Shown: positions 27,286-34,884 of the stretch, one piece after another
Layout: every line of letters begins with the position of its first letter
How positions within the stretch are numbered: the stretch's first letter is position 1
Assembly: GCA_049651845.1 (NCBI GenBank)
Contig: JBASCW010000090.1
Span: 1 to 40,895 of the forward strand
Source of the DNA: RBG-16-66-20 sp049651845
GTDB taxonomy: Bacteria; Pseudomonadota; Gammaproteobacteria; Burkholderiales; SG8-39
Direction of reading: 5' to 3'
DNA: 40,895 bases
The notes under the pieces: model-generated
Database searches by the model: none
Told to the model about the DNA's origin: nothing
Seen by the model: the letters and a program-made list of their open reading frames with translations, nothing else
Program-made: the position numbers and the translations under genes

Positions 27286-28263
27286 ATGAAGATCTGCATT
27301 TACGGCGCCGGCGCGGTCGGTGGCCTGGTCGCCGGCCGGCTCGCGCAAAGCGGTCACGACGTCTCCGTCGTGGCGCGGGGCGCCCACCTTACGGCGATCC
27401 TCAGGGACGGCCTGCGGATCGAATCCGATGGCAAGCAGACCGCCGTCCGGCTGAGGGCCAACAACGACCCGGAGAAGCTCGGGCCGCAGGATTACGTGTT
27501 CGTCGCGGTGAAGGGCCAGAACCTGCCCGAGGTCGCGGCCGGCATCGCGCCGCTGCTTGGCGACACGACATCGATCGCCACCGCGATGAACGGCGTGCCG
27601 TGGTGGTTCTTCGACCGCCTCGCCTTCGGCCAGGGCAAGCTGCACCTGGAGACGCTCGACCCGAGCGGCATCCTGTCCAGGGAGATGCCCATCGAACGCA
27701 TCGTGGGCTGCGTGGTCCACCTTGCCGCCTCCACCCCGGAGCCGGGCCTCATCCGCCACGGCATGGGCCAGCGCCTGATCCTCGGCGAGCCGGGCGGCAA
27801 TAACACCGCGCGTACGCACGACATCGTCGCCGCGCTCAGGGGCGCGGGCTTCGAAGCCGTGGAGACGTCGTTCATCGAGAAGGATTTCTGGGTGAAGCTG
27901 CTCGGCAACGTGAGCTTCAATCCGGTGGCCGCTCTCACGCTCGCCGGCGCCGACCGGCTGATCGCCGATGCGCGCGTGAAGGCCTACATGGTCGAGATCA
28001 TGCGCGAGGTGCTCGCGATCGGCCGCGCGGTGGGCGTGGACGCCGACATCGACCCGGAGGCGCGCATCGACATGGCGCGCCGCCTCGGCAAGTTCAAGCC
28101 CTCCACGCTGCAGGACATGGAAGCCGGCAAGCGCCTGGAGATCGACGGCCTGCTCACGGGCACCCTCGAAGTGGCGCGCAAGGCGGGCGTGCCCGCGCCC
28201 TTCACCGAAAGCCTCGACGGCCTGATCCGCCTGCGCGCCGAGTCCACCGGCCAGTACCCATGA
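27286..28263 (+). CDS. panE: 2-dehydropantoate 2-reductase family protein
   Basis: A 325-residue ketopantoate reductase-family enzyme with the N-terminal NADP-binding loop GAGAVGGLVAGRLAQ (residues 7-21). The catalytic-lysine segment KDFWVKLLGNVSFNPVAALT lies near residue 200, and the C-terminal FKPSTLQDMEAGKRLEIDGL region carries the second conserved lysine and substrate residues. It would reduce ketopantoate to pantoate for CoA synthesis. Paralogues often act on other 2-oxo acids, so the symbol is tentative. A TAGAAT -10-like box at 27274-27279 sits very close to the ATG. The stop overlaps the start of the dusA stub (ATGA). Confidence 0.85.
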   Translation: MKICIYGAGAVGGLVAGRLAQSGHDVSVVARGAHLTAILRDGLRIESDGKQTAVRLRANNDPEKLGPQDYVFVAVKGQNLPEVAAGIAPLLGDTTSIATAMNGVPWWFFDRLAFGQGKLHLETLDPSGILSREMPIERIVGCVVHLAASTPEPGLIRHGMGQRLILGEPGGNNTARTHDIVAALRGAGFEAVETSFIEKDFWVKLLGNVSFNPVAALTLAGADRLIADARVKAYMVEIMREVLAIGRAVGVDADIDPEARIDMARRLGKFKPSTLQDMEAGKRLEIDGLLTGTLEVARKAGVPAPFTESLDGLIRLRAESTGQYP

Positions 28264-28451
28264 CCACCCCGCACCGGCTCTGCGTCGCGCCGATGATGGA
28301 CTGGACCGACTTCATGGGGCAAGCCGCGGTCGCGGCACACCGTGGGACACTCCGAATCGAGCCCGCGACCCCACGGTTCGCAGGAGATTCGGGCCAGTAT
28401 GTCGTGCCTTACAATCAGTTGCTTGCGGTGCTTGCCGATTCTCCGCATTAG
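28260..28451 (+). pseudogene. dusA: 5' stub of dusA, cut off after codon 17
   Basis: The first 17 codons (MTTPHRLCVAPMMDWTD) are the N-terminus of tRNA-dihydrouridine synthase A, which normally continues DRHCRYF and runs past 300 residues. Here the similarity stops abruptly after the GAC codon at 28308-28310. The frame then drifts through unrelated sequence (FMGQAAVAAHRG...) to a stop at 28449-28451. The ATG overlaps the panE-like stop, as in an intact operon, so the original gene was real. The cut lies in the segment known as the target of dusA-specific integrases. Confidence 0.8.
28290..28315. other. Probable attachment-site junction in dusA
   Basis: The conserved dusA block encoding APMMDWTD ends at 28310 and unrelated DNA starts immediately after. 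In islands and prophages integrated in dusA, recombination occurs in this part of the gene and the rest of dusA lies at the opposite end. I read this as the junction. No second copy of the block is visible inside the window, so the other end is outside it. An assembly error or simple deletion could look the same. Confidence 0.55.
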
Positions 28452-28497
28452 TGGGCCGCTAAGGGGACCCCGCCGCGCGTTTCATTCCGTCCCGCGG
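28311..28497. other. Gene-free stretch next to the dusA junction
   Basis: No protein is supported between the dusA stub and the nitronate monooxygenase stop. It contains an 8-bp perfect inverted repeat, ACCGTGGG (28339-28346) and CCCACGGT (28370-28377), separated by 23 bp. It may be an arm-type integrase site or a hairpin. Composition is slightly less GC-rich around 28390-28450. Confidence 0.5.
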
Positions 28498-29451
28498 TCA
28501 GGCGGCCCGGCCGACGTGCGCACGGTTCGCCTGATTCCCGCTGAACCCGGCCGCCAGCCTGGCGACAAGCCGCGCCGCCGGGACAATGTCGGCGATCTTG
28601 CCCACCCCCTGGCCGCAGAACAGCGACAACTTCTTGGCAATGGCGGGTTTGTCGACCACGCGCGCGCCCCCGCCAACGAAGCGCACGAGATTCCACCTGT
28701 CGCGGTTCGGAATCACTCGGTGAGGCGTGCCGAACGTCCAGCCGAAGGAGTATCCGGTTCGATACTCCGTGTCGTCGGTGGAGGCTTCGACCAGCCTTCG
28801 CTTGTAGATCTCATGGGCAAGCGACTCGTCGGTCGCCACAAAAGCCGTGCCCACCCAGACACCGTGCGCGCCCAGGCGCACGGCCGCCTCCACGTCGATT
28901 CGATCGGCAATGCCGCCTGCGGCGAGAACCGGCTGGCCCTTCGCGACGTCCACCACCGCTGGCAGCAAGGACATGAGGCCGATCTTCCCGTAGTGCAGAT
29001 GGCCGCCGCCTTCGGCGCCTTGCGCGACCACGATATCGGCGCCCTCGGCGAACACCTTGCGGGCTTCCGCGACCGACCCTACCTGCACCATGACGACCAG
29101 CCCGGCTGCCTTCGCGCGCGGGATCACGTGCACGAAATCTCCGTAGAAAAGCGAGAGGACCTTCGGCCGTTCCTCGAAGACGATTCGCAGTTGCGCCTCG
29201 AACACTTCGGGACCGCCGTAGACGGGCACCAGGTTGACGCCGAAGGGCCGATCCGTGAGTTTCCTGGTTTCGCGGATCCATGCCCGCAGCTTGGAAGGCG
29301 GCTGCCTGAGGCCTCCCAGATGGCCAAGTGCGCCGGCGTTCGAGACCGCCGCCGCCAACTCGGGACCTGCGATTCCCGCCATACCTGCCTGGAACACAGG
29401 GTGTTCGACGCCGCAGAGCGCCGCCGCGACATTTCTGGATCCAGTTTCCAT
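28498..29451 (-). CDS. Nitronate monooxygenase family flavoprotein
   Basis: A 317-residue FMN-dependent TIM-barrel protein of the nitronate monooxygenase / 2-nitropropane dioxygenase family. FMN- and phosphate-binding segments are PVFQAGMAGIAGPELAAAVSNAGALG (residues 19-44), VAQGAEGGGHLHYG, LAAGGIADRIDVEAAVRLGAHGVWVGTAFVAT. The family oxidises alkyl nitronates, but many members act on other substrates or as enoyl reductases. It is the last gene of a leftward block, 22 nt after cytochrome b561. Confidence 0.87.
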   Translation of the reverse strand: METGSRNVAAALCGVEHPVFQAGMAGIAGPELAAAVSNAGALGHLGGLRQPPSKLRAWIRETRKLTDRPFGVNLVPVYGGPEVFEAQLRIVFEERPKVLSLFYGDFVHVIPRAKAAGLVVMVQVGSVAEARKVFAEGADIVVAQGAEGGGHLHYGKIGLMSLLPAVVDVAKGQPVLAAGGIADRIDVEAAVRLGAHGVWVGTAFVATDESLAHEIYKRRLVEASTDDTEYRTGYSFGWTFGTPHRVIPNRDRWNLVRFVGGGARVVDKPAIAKKLSLFCGQGVGKIADIVPAARLVARLAAGFSGNQANRAHVGRAA

Positions 29452-29473
29452 GATTCGCGCTCCGCTGCCTTCC

Positions 29474-30028
29474 TCAAAGCTCTACTTTCTTTCCCAGCAT
29501 CCGTTTCAGCGTGTCGTCTCGCAGGACGAAGTGGTGCTTGAGCGCGCCAAAGACGTGCAGCGCCAGCCCCGTCATGAATGCGTAGGCGCCCAGCCGGTGC
29601 AAGAGTTTCGCGGCGGTCTCGACGTCCCGGTCGCGGCCGAGCGCGGCGGGCAGCGTGGCAAGATCGAAGAATGTGACTCCGCCGCCGGCCGCGGACATCG
29701 CGATCCATCCGGCGAGAGGCAGCAGGAGAGTGGCGACGAGCAGCCCAAGCGCGACCAAGCGCCCGGCAATGACTTCGATCGGGCTCGCCGTTCCGACCGG
29801 CAGCGGATGGTGGAACCGTGCCCGCGCGCTCAGTCTATAGGCGGACAGCACGAGAACGATCAAACCTAGGGAGCCGTGCAAGGCCAGCAGGCGCAGCTTA
29901 TCGGCCCCGCCGTCCATCCGGCCGGCCGTCAGGCCGAGCGACAGGACCGCCACGATCAGCATCGCGCCGATCCAATGCAGCACGATGGTGACTATCCCGA
30001 ATCCGAGACCGGTGTCACGCAGCTGCAT
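29474..30028 (-). CDS. Cytochrome b561
   Basis: A 184-residue inner-membrane dihaem cytochrome of the bacterial b561 (CybB-like) family with four transmembrane helices. Candidate haem ligands are the His in VLHWIGAM, LALHGSLGL, LLHRLGAY and LALHVFGALKHH. It would pass electrons between quinol and a periplasmic or membrane acceptor. I prefer the ATG at 30028, which overlaps the GTPase stop by 14 nt; a start at 30052 is also open. Its place between a metallochaperone GTPase and a flavoprotein suggests a redox pathway, inferred only. Confidence 0.87.
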   Translation of the reverse strand: MQLRDTGLGFGIVTIVLHWIGAMLIVAVLSLGLTAGRMDGGADKLRLLALHGSLGLIVLVLSAYRLSARARFHHPLPVGTASPIEVIAGRLVALGLLVATLLLPLAGWIAMSAAGGGVTFFDLATLPAALGRDRDVETAAKLLHRLGAYAFMTGLALHVFGALKHHFVLRDDTLKRMLGKKVEL

Positions 30029-31121
30029 CGGCCTCGCTCGCGCGCCCCGCAACGAAGGGGGAGAACAGTTGGCGCACGGTGTCCGCGCCCAGGTCTCGCA
30101 CGATGAACACGATCCTCGTGCGCCGGTCGTCGCTCGGCCAGGCGCCGAGCCTGGTGGGCGGGTAAAACACGTGCTGGACGCCGTGAATCGCGATCGGCGC
30201 GTGCTCGGCGCGCGCGTTCACCAGTCCCTTGACGCGCAACAGCTTGTCGCCGTGCATCTGGATGAGGAGGGAGAAGGCCTCGGCAAGGCTTGACCATTCC
30301 AGCGGTTGCAAAAAAGTCAGGCAAAAGCTGTCGATTCCATGTCGATGGCGTTTCTTGCCGGGAACGTCGCTCCGCGCATGCGAATGCGCGTGCACTTCGT
30401 GGTCGTCGAACGGTGCGGCACGGTAAGACTCCTCGTCCAGCCAGCGTCGCACGTCCGGGGTCCGGTTTCGCGGATCGTAGAGACCGGCGCCAAGCAGCCT
30501 TTGCGGCGCAACGTCGCCGTGGATCGCAGGCAGGATCGGGGCGGACGGGTTCAGCTCGCGCAGGCGGCCGCGCAGGGTTTCAACGTCTGCCGCAGGAGCG
30601 ATATCCGTCTTGGTGAGTACGATGCGGTCGGCCACCGCCGCCTGCTTGGCCGGCTCGAAGCGTTCGTCGAGTTGGCGCAGGCCGTGCTGCGCGTCCACTG
30701 TGGCGATCACGTTCTCGAGCCTGAACTGACGCGCGAGCCTCGCGTGCGTCATCAAGGTGTGAACGATCGGCGCGGGGTCCGCGAGACCTGTCGTTTCCAG
30801 GACGACGCGCTCGAAGGCCGGAATCTTCCCACTGCGCACGCGCCCGCGCAGGCGCGCAAGCGCTTCGGGCAGGTCGCTGCGAACCGTGCAGCAGACGCAC
30901 CCCGAAGCGAGCACCACCGTATCCTCGTCGGTCCGCTCCATGAAGGCGTCATCCAGGCCGATGTCGCCGAACTCGTTGATGACCACGGCGGTGCGCGCCA
31001 TCGCCGGATGCGTCAGCAGGCACTTGAGCAAGGTCGTCTTGCCGCTACCGAGAAATCCGGTCAGCACGGCGAGCGGCAGGCGCACCGCAAGCCGCGTCCC
31101 ACGAGTCGTTCCGCGCGCCAT
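30015..31121 (-). CDS. COG0523 G3E-family GTPase, metallochaperone-like
   Basis: A 368-residue SIMIBI GTPase of the CobW/COG0523 family, proteins that insert metal ions (often Zn or Co) into client enzymes. Walker A is GFLGSGKTTL at about 22-31, the metal-site motif is CVCC in SGCVCCTVR, the G4 motif is TKTD, and a His-rich stretch (HEVHAHSHARSD...KKRHRHG) lies before the CobW C-terminal domain (VKGLVNARAEHAPIAIHGVQH). I chose the ATG at 31121, one base after the MBL gene's stop; a start at 31139 is possible. Adjacent to a metal-dependent hydrolase, it is a candidate dedicated chaperone for that enzyme. Confidence 0.9.
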   Translation of the reverse strand: MARGTTRGTRLAVRLPLAVLTGFLGSGKTTLLKCLLTHPAMARTAVVINEFGDIGLDDAFMERTDEDTVVLASGCVCCTVRSDLPEALARLRGRVRSGKIPAFERVVLETTGLADPAPIVHTLMTHARLARQFRLENVIATVDAQHGLRQLDERFEPAKQAAVADRIVLTKTDIAPAADVETLRGRLRELNPSAPILPAIHGDVAPQRLLGAGLYDPRNRTPDVRRWLDEESYRAAPFDDHEVHAHSHARSDVPGKKRHRHGIDSFCLTFLQPLEWSSLAEAFSLLIQMHGDKLLRVKGLVNARAEHAPIAIHGVQHVFYPPTRLGAWPSDDRRTRIVFIVRDLGADTVRQLFSPFVAGRASEADAAA

Positions 31122-31122
31122 T

Positions 31123-32265
31123 CTAGGCGCCGAACACATAACGGCTCCCCGTATAGGACCGCACCAGCTTGCCGGGCATCTCCTTTGCCGCGATATCGTG
31201 AAAGGGCTCCCCCGTGCAGTGCATCGGCACGAGCAGGTCCGGATTCAGCGCCTTCAGCGCCGCCACGGTTTCGCGCACGTACTCTTCGTTGTGGGGCGCG
31301 AGGTGAAATCCACCCATCACGGCGTGCAGCTTTTTGACACCTGAAATCGCCATCGCCCGTCTCACCGAGTTGACGACGCCGCGATGGCCGCAGGAGGTAA
31401 TCACCACCAGTCCACGGCCCTTGACGTTGAAGCAGGTGGCCTGCTCGTGGGCGAAGTCGTCCGGCACGATGCTGGCGGCGCGCTGCGCCTGCGGCAGCCG
31501 ATCCGGGTAGCAGCCGATTCCCCCGGATACGCCGATCTTCATGCGCGTGGGCGCCAGCACGCGCTCGAAGCTGTCCAGGCCGATGCGTCCCGTGGTGAAG
31601 GCGTGCCCGGCGACCAGCGCCGGCCTCTCGGCCATCATCGCGTCGAGCTTCGCGTCCTCGATCGCCTTGCGCTCGAGCGTACCGAAGTTCGAGGTCGCGC
31701 CGCCGAAGGTGATTTCCCGGGTGCAGAAACACTCTTCGCCGCCGAGATAGAAGGGCGTCCCGTCCTTGAGCCGGCCCTTCGCCGCGGCGAGCAGGCCGGC
31801 CAAGCCGCCGAAATGGTCCACATGCCCGTGCGACAGAACGAGCGCGTCGAGCTGCGCGACGTCGATGCCGAGAATGTCCAGGTTGTTGAGCAGCGTTCCC
31901 GGCGTGTAGCCGAAGTCGAGCAGGATCTGCCGCGTCTTGCCTTCCTTCGCGGATTCGAGATGCAGCGACAGGCCGAACTCGCTCAGCAGGGTCCTCGCCG
32001 GCGGATTCTGGTCGACGGCGAAGCCAAAGCGCTGAACCTTGGCGCCGTTCAGTTCGAATGCGGGGGCGAGCGCGAGATGGTAGGAGTCGGTGACGACCCG
32101 TACTGAAAGCCGGTCGACCTGCGGCACCGGGCCGTTGATCGCCCGCGCCTGGGCGGGCCTGCTCGCTCCGGTGAACGCGCCCATCAACGCGCCCGCGGCC
32201 ACGGCCCCACCGGCGCGCAATACGTCGCGACGGGCGTGTCGAGTACGTGAGTTCTTCGCGGTCAT
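31123..32265 (-). CDS. Tat-exported metallo-beta-lactamase-fold hydrolase
   Basis: A 380-residue MBL-fold protein resembling COG1237 (dihydropterin-ribofuranosyl-aminobenzene 5'-phosphate synthase-like). The N-terminus carries a twin-arginine signal, ARRDVLRAGGAVAAGALMGAF, near residues 12-32. Metal ligands are in LSHGHVDHFGG (HxHxDH), SCGHRGVVN and MHCTGEPFHD. The ATG at 32265 is fixed by GAGGAG 8 nt upstream; the longer frame has no ribosome site. A Tat substrate must fold and load its metal in the cytoplasm before export, which makes the adjoining GTPase a logical helper. The substrate is unknown. Confidence 0.88.
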   Translation of the reverse strand: MTAKNSRTRHARRDVLRAGGAVAAGALMGAFTGASRPAQARAINGPVPQVDRLSVRVVTDSYHLALAPAFELNGAKVQRFGFAVDQNPPARTLLSEFGLSLHLESAKEGKTRQILLDFGYTPGTLLNNLDILGIDVAQLDALVLSHGHVDHFGGLAGLLAAAKGRLKDGTPFYLGGEECFCTREITFGGATSNFGTLERKAIEDAKLDAMMAERPALVAGHAFTTGRIGLDSFERVLAPTRMKIGVSGGIGCYPDRLPQAQRAASIVPDDFAHEQATCFNVKGRGLVVITSCGHRGVVNSVRRAMAISGVKKLHAVMGGFHLAPHNEEYVRETVAALKALNPDLLVPMHCTGEPFHDIAAKEMPGKLVRSYTGSRYVFGA

Positions 32266-32363
32266 GACCGATCTCCTCTTCTTGCGCAACCGGCTAATGA
32301 GTACTGCGTAAGTATTGTCCTAGGTACGCCAAGCGGAAGGATGGGACATTACTTGCGCAGGTA
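32266..32363 (-). promoter_or_regulatory. Leader of the MBL gene block
   Basis: A 98-bp gap between the SnoaL-like gene and the MBL gene. It holds two copies of CTTGCGCA on the plus strand (32281-32288 and 32352-32359) and a GAGGAG ribosome site next to the MBL ATG. No convincing -35/-10 pair was seen, so the MBL block may be co-transcribed with the hydrolase genes. Confidence 0.35.
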
Positions 32364-32867
32364 TCAATAGCCTCCTTCCGGTGCGATGGATGAAGGTTCC
32401 GGGCGCGCGTCCGACACGGCCGACTGATAGGCCGCCAGCAGCGCCGGGCTGTCGATCGAGCCATGGTGGTGAACCTGCTTCCAAAGTCCGCCGGAGAGCC
32501 GATACACGCGACTCGTGCGGATCTGCAAGTCGATCTTCTTCTTCCCCGCTTCGAAGGTCCCGCGCTCGCGGCCTACCGCGTAGAACAGCTCCGGCGAGAC
32601 ATGAAGCGTGTAGTCGTGGAACTCGACGTACACGCGCGCCGGGCCGCCGAACAAACGCTCGTAGACCGATCGGATTTCCGTCCAGCCGCGCTTGATGCCG
32701 CCCAGGGGGTTGTCCATGGCGATCTCGTCGCGCTGCCACCAGTTCTCGCTCATCAGGACGAGATCGCGTCCGTTGAATGCCCGGTAAAACTGCCGCAGCG
32801 CGTGCTCGGGCCGGCTCGGGTCGCCGCAGTCTTCGCTGCCGGCGATCGGCGTCTGTATCGTCTCCAA
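32364..32867 (-). CDS. SnoaL-like (NTF2-fold) protein
   Basis: A protein of about 167 residues with a SnoaL/DUF4440-type NTF2-like domain: PEHALRQFYRAFNGRDLVLMSENWWQRDEIAMDNPLGGIKRGWTEIR, then FYAVGRERGTFEAGKKKIDLQIRTSRVYRL and WKQVHHHGSID. The start is uncertain. I propose TTG at 32867, 30 nt after the DsrE stop, since the conserved region begins just after it. Longer frames run over the DsrE gene and are not protein-like. Members include isomerases, hydrolases and dehydratases; the function here cannot be told. Confidence 0.7.
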   Translation of the reverse strand: METIQTPIAGSEDCGDPSRPEHALRQFYRAFNGRDLVLMSENWWQRDEIAMDNPLGGIKRGWTEIRSVYERLFGGPARVYVEFHDYTLHVSPELFYAVGRERGTFEAGKKKIDLQIRTSRVYRLSGGLWKQVHHHGSIDSPALLAAYQSAVSDARPEPSSIAPEGGY

Positions 32868-32896
32868 GGTCGTTCGTCCAGGCCCCGGCGGCAGAG

Positions 32897-33259
32897 TCAG
32901 AACAGCCAGACCCGGAACCCGGCGTCCGATTTGCCGAGAATGTCGATCTGCCCGAAGCTCTGCTCCGGCCCCTGCACCAGGCCGCAAGCCGCCTGCGCGC
33001 CCGGCTCGTGGCCGAACGCGACGGCGCAGTTCCGGCACGCGCCCGCGATCGCTCCCGCGTCGCGCACTTCCATGAACAGGCCGTGCATGGGATGGCCCGC
33101 GTCGGCGAGCTTCTCGGGCCAGACCGTGCCCTCGCCGGCGAAGTAGAGCTCAACCTCGTCGCCGCGCCGGTGGGCCTGCTTGGCGTGAATCAAGGCGTGG
33201 AACGCTTTCCCCGTGTCGCCGGCGCCGGAATAAACGACAAACGCGTGTTTCTGCTTCAT
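32897..33259 (-). CDS. DsrE/DsrF-like family protein
   Basis: A 120-residue protein with the DsrE-like fold (VVYSGAGDTGKAFHALIHAKQAHRRGDEVELYFAGEGTVWPEKL, then ACRNCAVAFG). The Cys pair in ACRNC near residues 78-81 sits where active-site cysteines occur in sulfur-transfer members. Its start overlaps the stop of the upstream hydrolase (ATGA). The first six residues, MKQKHA, are the same as in the hydrolase, and the ribosome-site region is similar too. A sulfur-relay or redox role is possible but not shown. Confidence 0.82.
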   Translation of the reverse strand: MKQKHAFVVYSGAGDTGKAFHALIHAKQAHRRGDEVELYFAGEGTVWPEKLADAGHPMHGLFMEVRDAGAIAGACRNCAVAFGHEPGAQAACGLVQGPEQSFGQIDILGKSDAGFRVWLF

Positions 33260-34134
33260 GCTTTTGCTCCCCTGTGTGAAGCGAGCTCGACAAAGGCGGC
33301 GAGCTCGCGGTTGAACCGCTCGGCATCCTCCAGGAACGGCGCGTGGCCGACGCCATCGTAGAAGGAGATCCGCGCCCGAGGAACGATCGCTGCGATGCGC
33401 TCGCTCATGGCGGGCAGCACCATGCGGTCGTCCCGGCCATGCGTGACCAGCACCGGGATGGAAAGGCCGGCCAACACGTCGTCGAAGTTCAATTCCCGCG
33501 AGACCATACCGGCTTTCACCTCCACGGGCACGACCATGTTGGAGGCGACGGTCGTGGCGAAATCGTCCGCCGCAACGGCGTTCGCCGTGCAGGCACGAAC
33601 GAAGTTGCGCACCGACCGGATGCGCGTCGCCAGGTCCGGACTCATCGTCCCTTCGGCGTTCTCCAGAAACCCGGGGCCGAGCATTTCGAACGCCGGGGTC
33701 AGCTGTACTGCCGCGCCGACGAAGTTAAGGCCCGCGACCGCGTCCTGGCCATGTCGCTTGACGTAGTCACACAGGACGAAGCCTCCGTACGACCAGCCCA
33801 CCAGCACCGGCCGGTTCAGGCCAAGCGCCCGGATAACCGCCGCCACGTCATCGGCCCACCGCGCCCCATCCGTGTAGTTGGCTGCCTCCAAAGGCTTGTC
33901 CGACTCGCCGTGGCCGCGCAGATCCATCACCACCAGCCGGAACCTGTCGGCGAGCGAGCTCTCGTACTGCGCCGCCCATGACAGGTGGCTCTGGGAAAAA
34001 CCGTGGATGAACAGAATCGGCGCCCCGTTGCCATTGCCCCATTCACGCACCGACAGTCCGAGACCGCCGCCTCCGGCGATTCTGTGCTTGGTGCCGATAC
34101 CCTTCGTACCCGCCAGCGCATGCTTCTGTTTCAT
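33256..34134 (-). CDS. Alpha/beta hydrolase
   Basis: A 292-residue alpha/beta-hydrolase-fold enzyme. The oxyanion segment is FIHGFSQSH, the nucleophile elbow GWSYGG gives the catalytic Ser, the acid is in THGRDDRMV and the His in YDGVGHAPFLED. It resembles haloperoxidase-like and esterase relatives, but the substrate is unknown. It has no signal peptide. It is the first gene of the three-gene block with the DsrE-like and SnoaL-like genes. Confidence 0.88.
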   Translation of the reverse strand: MKQKHALAGTKGIGTKHRIAGGGGLGLSVREWGNGNGAPILFIHGFSQSHLSWAAQYESSLADRFRLVVMDLRGHGESDKPLEAANYTDGARWADDVAAVIRALGLNRPVLVGWSYGGFVLCDYVKRHGQDAVAGLNFVGAAVQLTPAFEMLGPGFLENAEGTMSPDLATRIRSVRNFVRACTANAVAADDFATTVASNMVVPVEVKAGMVSRELNFDDVLAGLSIPVLVTHGRDDRMVLPAMSERIAAIVPRARISFYDGVGHAPFLEDAERFNRELAAFVELASHRGAKA

Positions 34135-34188
34135 GCCTTTTCTACTCCGTTCGAACCAAGCTCTTGACGTTGACGTAAGGCATAACGG

Positions 34189-34863
34189 TCAATGACTCAG
34201 TCCAGCTTGCTTCAGCCAGGACGCTCTCTTCCAAACAGCTTCTCTCCAACCGGCGGCCAAGCCCCGCAGGCTGCAGACCGTCATTAGATCGTCGATACTC
34301 GGTCGATGGTCTTGCCAGATTCGCCAGAAATCATGAATGGAGAGCGATTCATCCTGTCGTTCCACGAGATCGAACGGGTCACCCGCGACGACTGAACCCG
34401 GGCGTAGAACGCGGTAGTACCAGCCCGCCACGCGGTCTTTGGCCACGGTCATCGAGAGATCGCCAATTCCGAAACGATGGTTGATCTTCCAGCAGGGACT
34501 GCGCGGCTGAGACACCTGCAAGAGGGTTTCCCCGGCGCGAAACACGTCCCCGATGTGAACGTCGCTTTCGCTCCAACCGCACGTGGACAGGTTCTCCCCG
34601 AGGCTTCCCGGCACGAACTCCGAGGCATGCGGCGGGTATCTCCGGGACAGATGGGCATAATTCTCCGCCGCGTAGTGGTGAAGCGCCTTTTCCGGCCCGC
34701 CGTGGAACCGTCTGTCCGCCTGCTGATCTCCTTCCAGTCCTTGCGTGGTCACGGCGACGCGACCGGCGACTTGCCGCTTGAACATTCCCGTTCGGTGCCC
34801 CTCCGGCGGAAGCAGTGCAACGGCGCCCAGGAAAACGGCTTGGATCGTGGAGTTCTCTTTCAT
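34189..34863 (-). CDS. YiiM-type MOSC domain protein
   Basis: A 224-residue MOSC-domain protein of the YiiM family. The E. coli relative reduces N-hydroxylated bases such as 6-N-hydroxylaminopurine using a molybdenum cofactor. Key segments are GLEGDQQADRRFHGGPEKALHHYAAENY and SLGENLSTCGWSESDVHIGD. The Mo-ligand cysteine is in SQPRSPCWKINHRFG. The C-terminal 3-alpha region follows. It is 21 nt after mmsA in the same direction, so probably co-transcribed. Confidence 0.9.
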   Translation of the reverse strand: MKENSTIQAVFLGAVALLPPEGHRTGMFKRQVAGRVAVTTQGLEGDQQADRRFHGGPEKALHHYAAENYAHLSRRYPPHASEFVPGSLGENLSTCGWSESDVHIGDVFRAGETLLQVSQPRSPCWKINHRFGIGDLSMTVAKDRVAGWYYRVLRPGSVVAGDPFDLVERQDESLSIHDFWRIWQDHRPSIDDLMTVCSLRGLAAGWREAVWKRASWLKQAGLSH

Positions 34864-34884
34864 GACGTGCGAGGTGTTCGGGCG

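Noticed and set aside
30015..31121. Urease/hydrogenase accessory GTPase or CobW of cobalamin synthesis
   Set aside because: No urease, hydrogenase or cob genes nearby; only the general COG0523 class can be supported.
32320..33153. A 277-codon minus-strand frame across the DsrE and SnoaL genes
   Set aside because: Ser/Arg-rich low-complexity translation with no domain; the other two frames give recognised families.
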